Source of the DNA: Desulfacinum infernum DSM 9756
GTDB taxonomy: Bacteria; Desulfobacterota; Syntrophobacteria; Syntrophobacterales; DSM-9756
DNA length: 55,221 nt
NCBI RefSeq assembly: GCF_900129305.1
Contig: NZ_FQVB01000032.1
Span: forward strand, 1 to 55,221
Direction of reading: 5' to 3'
Shown here: positions 51,415 through 55,221 of the stretch, one piece after another
How the letters are laid out: the number at the start of each line of letters is the position of its first letter
Numbering within the stretch: position 1 is the first letter of the stretch
Notes under the pieces: model-generated
What the model was told of the DNA's origin: nothing
The model's input: only the letters and a program-made list of their open reading frames with translations
Database searches by the model: none
Made by a program: the position numbers and the translations under genes

Positions 51415-53430
51415 TTAGACCCGGAAGCGGGCCGCCGCGTTCTTGAGGCTTTGACTGAGCCTTTCCAGATCCCGAACGGACATTTCCAGCTGCCGCGCCC
51501 CTTCCGTGTTCTGTCCGGTGGCTTCGTGAATGTTCTGAATCGCTTGCACCAGCTGTTCCACGCCCACCAGCTGTTCGTGGCTGGACGCCGCAATCTGGAG
51601 GGCGGAGTCCGCGGACGCCTCCACCGTTGCAGCCAGCCGCTCCATGGCACCTCCCGCCTTCTCCCCCAGTTCCAGTCCGGCCGTCACGGCCTTGGCCCCC
51701 CGCTCCATGGCCATGACCGCCCCTCCGGTAACCTTCTGCACCTCGGTCAAGATCTGTTTGATCTGTTCCGTGGCCTCCTTGGACTGGTCCGCCAGGGAGC
51801 GCATCTCGTGGGCCACCACGGCAAAGCCCTTGCCCTGTTCCCCCGCCTTGGCCGCTTCGATGGCCGCGTTGACGGACAAAAGATTGATCTGGTCCGCCAG
51901 GTCGCGCACCGTCTCGATGATGTCGCCGATGTTCTGACTCTGCTCACTCAGGCGCATGACGTTTTCGGCCACAAAATCCATTTCTTTCCGGATGCGCTGG
52001 AGGCCCTGGATCGCTTCCCGGGTGACGTAGCGCCCTTCCTCCGATGTCTGGGTCATGCGGGAGGCGTCTTTGGACACATCGTCGGCCCTCTGCTGAGCGA
52101 GCTGCGCCGTCTGACGCACCTCTTCCGCCGTGGTGCTGATCTGGCTCACGGCCGTGGCGGTTTCGGTGGAGCTGGCCGCCAGCTGGGCCGCCGTGGCGGA
52201 GATTTCGCTCATGGAAGCCGCCAGCGTATTGACACCTTCCAGGATCTCATGGGTCTGATCCCGGAGGGATTGCACCATGAGGTGGAAGCTGTTGATGAGG
52301 CCGCCCACCTCGTCCTGGCGATCGGTGGCCTCGATGGAGATGTTGAGATTGCCCCGGCCCACTTCCCGCACCGCCGCTTCCAGGCTTCGAAGGGGCCCCA
52401 CCAGGGACCGCGAGAGGAAGACTCCCAGCACGCACGCGCCCATCGCCATCAGGATCCCCAGGCCGGCAAAGCGGATCCCCAGGGCACGTATCCGGGCCAT
52501 TGCAGCCGCCTCATCCGTTTGCACGACCAGAACCCAGTCGAAGGGGGCGCCGAACGTCTTGGCAAGGCCCAGCGGGGCCACCATTCTGAGGACGGGCCGT
52601 CCGCCGGCTTCGGTCAGTTCCCGGACCTGTTTCCCATCCCCAAGGACTTCCGCGACGAGCTTCGGATCCAGGGCCCGGGACGCCTCTTCATCCCCGATGC
52701 CCGAAAAGCGGCCCTTTTCGTCCACCAGGCCGGCGTCCACCGTCTCCCCCAGGTAGCCGTCCCGGCTGATGATGTCGTCCAGGGCGCCGGTATTGAGCAC
52801 CGCCAGCAGCACACCGGCCAGCCCCTCCCCCTTTACGGCCTTGATGGGAATGGCCACGATGAGGGACGGACGTCCGCCCGATCCGTGGGGAGCCGGTCTT
52901 CCCCAGACCGCTCGGCGCTCCCGAAGCACTTCCGCCCAGAGGGATTCCACCGACTTGGAGGTGCCTTCGTTCAGTTCCGGAACTGATTTCACTCCGGAAC
53001 GCATGGAATAGACGGGGGAGGGATGATCCGGGGCCAGGATGAGAAGGTCCGCCAGGTCCAAGTTGGACGCCTTGGAAACGAACCGCTCATGGGCTTTGGT
53101 CGCCAAAAGAACGTAGCTGTTCCAATTGGCTTCCTCTCCCTCGACGTTCTCAAGGGCGGCCCGACGGGCGGCCCAGCCCAGAATGTCATGCACGTCCCGG
53201 GATTCGGCCAACATGCGGAAAGCCCGCAGCCTCTCGGCGAAATAAGACTCCAGCCGATCCCTATGGAAGTCGCTCACCACCGAAAGGGTCCGGAAGGCCT
53301 CCTCCCGGACATCCCGTTCGGCATAGATCCAGTTGACAGCCCCCGAAAGGACCAGGGCCGCCGTGACCAGAACCCCGAAGGAAACCGCCATCCGCCATGT
53401 GAGACTTTTTTGAAGTCTTCCCAAGATCAT
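51415..53430 (-). CDS. Methyl-accepting chemotaxis protein
   Basis: The 671-residue receptor has a first membrane helix (~13-32), a long periplasmic sensor (~35-305, probably a double-Cache fold), a second helix (~310-335: FAGLGILMAMGACVLGVFLSRS) and HAMP. A cytoplasmic signalling tip follows (EAAKAGEQGKGFAVVAHEMRSLADQ). It overlaps cheW by four bases (ATGA). The ligand is unknown. Confidence 0.93.
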   Translation of the reverse strand: MILGRLQKSLTWRMAVSFGVLVTAALVLSGAVNWIYAERDVREEAFRTLSVVSDFHRDRLESYFAERLRAFRMLAESRDVHDILGWAARRAALENVEGEEANWNSYVLLATKAHERFVSKASNLDLADLLILAPDHPSPVYSMRSGVKSVPELNEGTSKSVESLWAEVLRERRAVWGRPAPHGSGGRPSLIVAIPIKAVKGEGLAGVLLAVLNTGALDDIISRDGYLGETVDAGLVDEKGRFSGIGDEEASRALDPKLVAEVLGDGKQVRELTEAGGRPVLRMVAPLGLAKTFGAPFDWVLVVQTDEAAAMARIRALGIRFAGLGILMAMGACVLGVFLSRSLVGPLRSLEAAVREVGRGNLNISIEATDRQDEVGGLINSFHLMVQSLRDQTHEILEGVNTLAASMSEISATAAQLAASSTETATAVSQISTTAEEVRQTAQLAQQRADDVSKDASRMTQTSEEGRYVTREAIQGLQRIRKEMDFVAENVMRLSEQSQNIGDIIETVRDLADQINLLSVNAAIEAAKAGEQGKGFAVVAHEMRSLADQSKEATEQIKQILTEVQKVTGGAVMAMERGAKAVTAGLELGEKAGGAMERLAATVEASADSALQIAASSHEQLVGVEQLVQAIQNIHEATGQNTEGARQLEMSVRDLERLSQSLKNAAARFRV

Positions 53431-53960
53431 GAATTCCTCCCTGCCTGCATGGATCCAGAGTCCGCCGAAGACAACCCGTTCAGAAGCTCCCTTCCGCCCA
53501 GGATCAGGACCCGGTTCGCCGCCAGGCCCAGCACGGCCGCCGGGGTGGATGCGGCCACGGAAGAGGGGGCGGGCTGGAGGTGCTGCGCATCGAGCCGCCG
53601 CATGCCGTCCACCCCATCCACCGCCAAGCCCAGCACCACGTTTCCGATTTCCAGGATGAGGACGCGGTCCACCGATTCCGACCGGCCGCCTTCGATACCC
53701 AGAAGCCTATGCAGATCCGCCACCGGAACGATTTCTCCCCGCACATTCAAAATACCGAGCACATGGGGCGGGATCCCCGGCAGCGGCGTCGGCTCCTCCA
53801 CGCGGACCACCTCCCGCACGAACCCGGCCTTCACGCCGAAGCGTTCCCCGCCGGCGGAAAAGACGAGGAATTCCTCACCCTCTTCGTCCCTTACCTTGTT
53901 GCCGCCCTTGGCCAGGGCCTTGGCCCGTTCCTTCAGAACGGCCAGCTTGGCGTTTTCCAT
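53427..53960 (-). CDS. cheW: CheW scaffold protein
   Basis: The 177-residue product has a CheW domain: EFLVFSAGGERFGVKAGFVREVVRVEEPTPLPGIPPHVLGILNVRGEIVPVADLHRLLG is the central pattern, though I cite only short parts as evidence (FGVKAGFVREVV, GILNVRGEIVPV). It links the receptor to CheA. An N-terminal coiled segment of ~25 residues precedes the domain. Confidence 0.92.
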   Translation of the reverse strand: MENAKLAVLKERAKALAKGGNKVRDEEGEEFLVFSAGGERFGVKAGFVREVVRVEEPTPLPGIPPHVLGILNVRGEIVPVADLHRLLGIEGGRSESVDRVLILEIGNVVLGLAVDGVDGMRRLDAQHLQPAPSSVAASTPAAVLGLAANRVLILGGRELLNGLSSADSGSMQAGRNS

Positions 53961-53978
53961 GGGATGTTCCTTCTTTGC

Positions 53979-54006
53979 GTAGGGGCGGTTCGCGAACCAT
54001 GCCTAC
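53979..54006. repeat. Degenerate family A palindrome
   Basis: GTAGGGGCGGTTCGCGAACC-ATGCCTAC, between the TPR gene and cheW. One arm has mutated. Same centre as the copy at 45200-45231. Confidence 0.65.
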
Positions 54007-54048
54007 AGGTGACGTCCACGACCAGCCGGGACGAGCCCCGCCTGCTCC

Positions 54049-54928
54049 CTACTCCCTGCCGGCCAGCAGGTGGTGGACCAGGGCGCGGGCCTGGGCCACC
54101 GAGAGCCCTTCTCCGTAGGGCACCTCTTCTTCCGGCTCGCATGCTTCCAGAATTTCCAAGGCCTTCGCCCAGGAGCGCCGGGCTCTGTCTTCGTTTCCCA
54201 TGGTCCGATAGAGCGTGCCCAGTCCCAGGAGGGCCGTCGCCAGGGAGGAATCCAGGTAGAGCGCCTGCCGGTACGCGGCGATGGCACCCTCCCGGTCCCC
54301 GGCTTCACAACAAAGGGAGGCCTTCAGCATGGGGTAGGCCGGATCCAGTCTGCAGCGGGCGGCCGCCCGCTCCAGGAGTGCCACGGCATCGTCGCGCCTC
54401 CCGGCGTTGCTGAGAGCCTGCACCAGAACCGACACCATGCGGCGAAGCACGTCGTCCGCCGACCGATCCTTTTCCAGGGCGGCCGTGGCTCGCTTCAGGG
54501 CGCTTTCCAGCTCCCCTTGATTCACCAAAGCCTGGAGATCTTCCGCGGACGGGATTTCCGGCAGCCGGTCGGGGTCCTTTGTTTTCACATTCCCGCCATC
54601 GCCCGGAAAGCCCGTGGCCGGTTTCAACAGGGAGGGGTGCGCCGAAATTTCCCGCGGTTTCGGGATTCCCCCGGGCGCGGGAGGGACCGACTTGAGAAGT
54701 CCCGCATCTTCACCGGAGAAGCGGAAGGAAACGTCGGGCGCCTTCTTTTCCTGCTGACCCGCCCCTTCCCGATTGGGCGTCCCCTGCCGTTTGGGTGCAA
54801 ACAGCACCAGACCTTTATCGGGATGGAGGGTCAGACGGCCCTGAAGTGGGAAGGGGGAGATCCGAAAGGAGGGGACCCCGGCGGTCATCGGTTCACGCGC
54901 CGAATTCTTCCGGAAGAGGATCGCCTTG
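54049..54928 (-). pseudogene. CheR-TPR methyltransferase remnant, cut by the IS
   Basis: The frame runs from the IS boundary (about 54928) to 54049. A short upstream part (AKAILFRKNSAREP), an ATG at 54888 and a low-complexity linker lead to four or so TPR-like repeats (DPAYPMLKASLCCEAGDREGAIAAYRQALYLD). The end reads EVPYGEGLSVAQARALVHHLLAG. A CheR-TPR protein is expected at this place of a Wsp-like operon and no other CheR is present. The methyltransferase domain is missing because the IS copy begins exactly here. The CheR identity is inference from position; the TPR part is clear. It could still be translated from 54888. Confidence 0.55.
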
Positions 54929-55221
54929 GCCCAAGTTTGTCATCTATATGCTGCATAGTGCGACAGTGTGCCGATTTTGCTCATCTAACTATCTGAAAGG
55001 CCGTTGAAGGGGCCTCGAAAATTGGGTGTAGTGGTAGAAAATAAGGGGCCAGAATTGACTCGCCTTCCCTCCTCATGCTAATGTCCTGCTACTATGTTCA
55101 TTCGACGAGTCAGAAAAAAAGATCACCAAACGGGAACCACCTACTTCTACCACCAGTTGGTTGAGTCCTACAGGACTCCCAAGGGGCCTAGGCAGAGGAC
55201 TCTTCTCAATTTGGGAAAGCT
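54929..55221 (+). mobile_element. IS1634-like insertion sequence, right copy (5' end only)
   Basis: Begins with GCCCAAGTTTGTCATC and is nearly identical to the reverse complement of positions 1-356. It has scattered substitutions and small indels before the transposase start. Its 5' end faces the chemosensory operon. Confidence 0.8.
55094..55221 (+). CDS. IS1634-family transposase, N-terminal fragment (runs off the window)
   Basis: The ATG at 55094 opens MFIRRVRKKDHQTGTTYFYH, the same 42 residues as the left copy (one synonymous difference). The rest of the gene lies outside the window. Confidence 0.85.
   Translation, partial: MFIRRVRKKDHQTGTTYFYHQLVESYRTPKGPRQRTLLNLGK

Noticed and set aside
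49078-52986. 1302-codon plus-strand open frame
   Set aside because: It lies antisense to cheA and the MCP gene, which have clear domains. High GC opens the opposite frame, and its composition (His, Gly, Arg, Pro-rich) is that of a shadow.

Overview
The window is about 55 kb of high-GC bacterial chromosome. Gene content points to an anaerobic Desulfobacterota-type bacterium, probably near Syntrophobacter or Desulfacinum. The evidence is an indolepyruvate:ferredoxin oxidoreductase (IorAB), an A-type flavodiiron protein, a ferredoxin-fused nitroreductase, a TauE/SafE exporter, two complete branched-chain/aromatic (Liv-type) ABC transporters and a large chemosensory cluster. The taxonomic placement is inference from gene content only. 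Both ends lie inside copies of one IS1634-like insertion sequence in inverted orientation, so the window probably ends where an assembly stopped at a repeat.

Layout. Positions 1-1073: end of an IS copy and a repeat-filled stretch. 1074-4003: a small protein, acyl carrier protein, an autoregulated TetR regulator, a Nudix hydrolase and a secreted or anchored nuclease. 4104-5585: alanine aminotransferase behind an alanine-rich leader peptide and a terminator. 5683-11675: GNAT acetyltransferase, M20 peptidase, DUF2914 protein, a fused diadenylate cyclase-YbbR protein and a class III nucleotide cyclase. 11794-13182: a histidine-kinase-like protein without a visible ATPase domain. 13557-22597: a long minus-strand operon, leader peptide-livKHMGF-paaK-iorA-iorB. 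22594-27304: SlyD-like isomerase, pgeF-pyrK-pyrD, a four-helix-bundle gene between two inverted heptamer arrays, and an iron-sulfur flavoprotein. 27485-34110: a second livKHMGF operon and serA. 34895-44897: ilvE, an orphan GlnQ-type ATPase, a MoaB/CinA-like protein, nitroreductase, TPR protein, FprA, a TauE-small membrane protein-UspA operon, a radical SAM enzyme and an unknown protein. 45619-54928: a Wsp-like chemosensory operon.

The most interesting signals are two attenuation leaders, recognised here from sequence alone. Upstream of livK a 23-residue leader contains YYYYGY. The segment just after its Tyr codons is an exact 11-base complement of the 5' arm of the following terminator. The genes it controls could import aromatic compounds, activate arylacetates (PaaK) and interconvert arylacetyl-CoA and arylpyruvate (IorAB). 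That is a possible reductive salvage route to aromatic amino acids, and it would explain control by tRNA-Tyr charging. Upstream of the alaC-like gene a 22-residue leader carries nine Ala codons, preceded by a near-consensus promoter and followed by a strong intrinsic terminator.

The intergenic DNA is unusually rich in dispersed repeats: several families of 25-30 bp palindromes, a 90-140 bp element in four or more copies, and heptamer arrays. Some of these supply the stop codons of neighbouring genes. The chemosensory cluster resembles Wsp (CheR-TPR, CheW, MCP, CheA-REC, CheB, REC-GGDEF). Its first gene appears to be cut by the right-hand IS copy.
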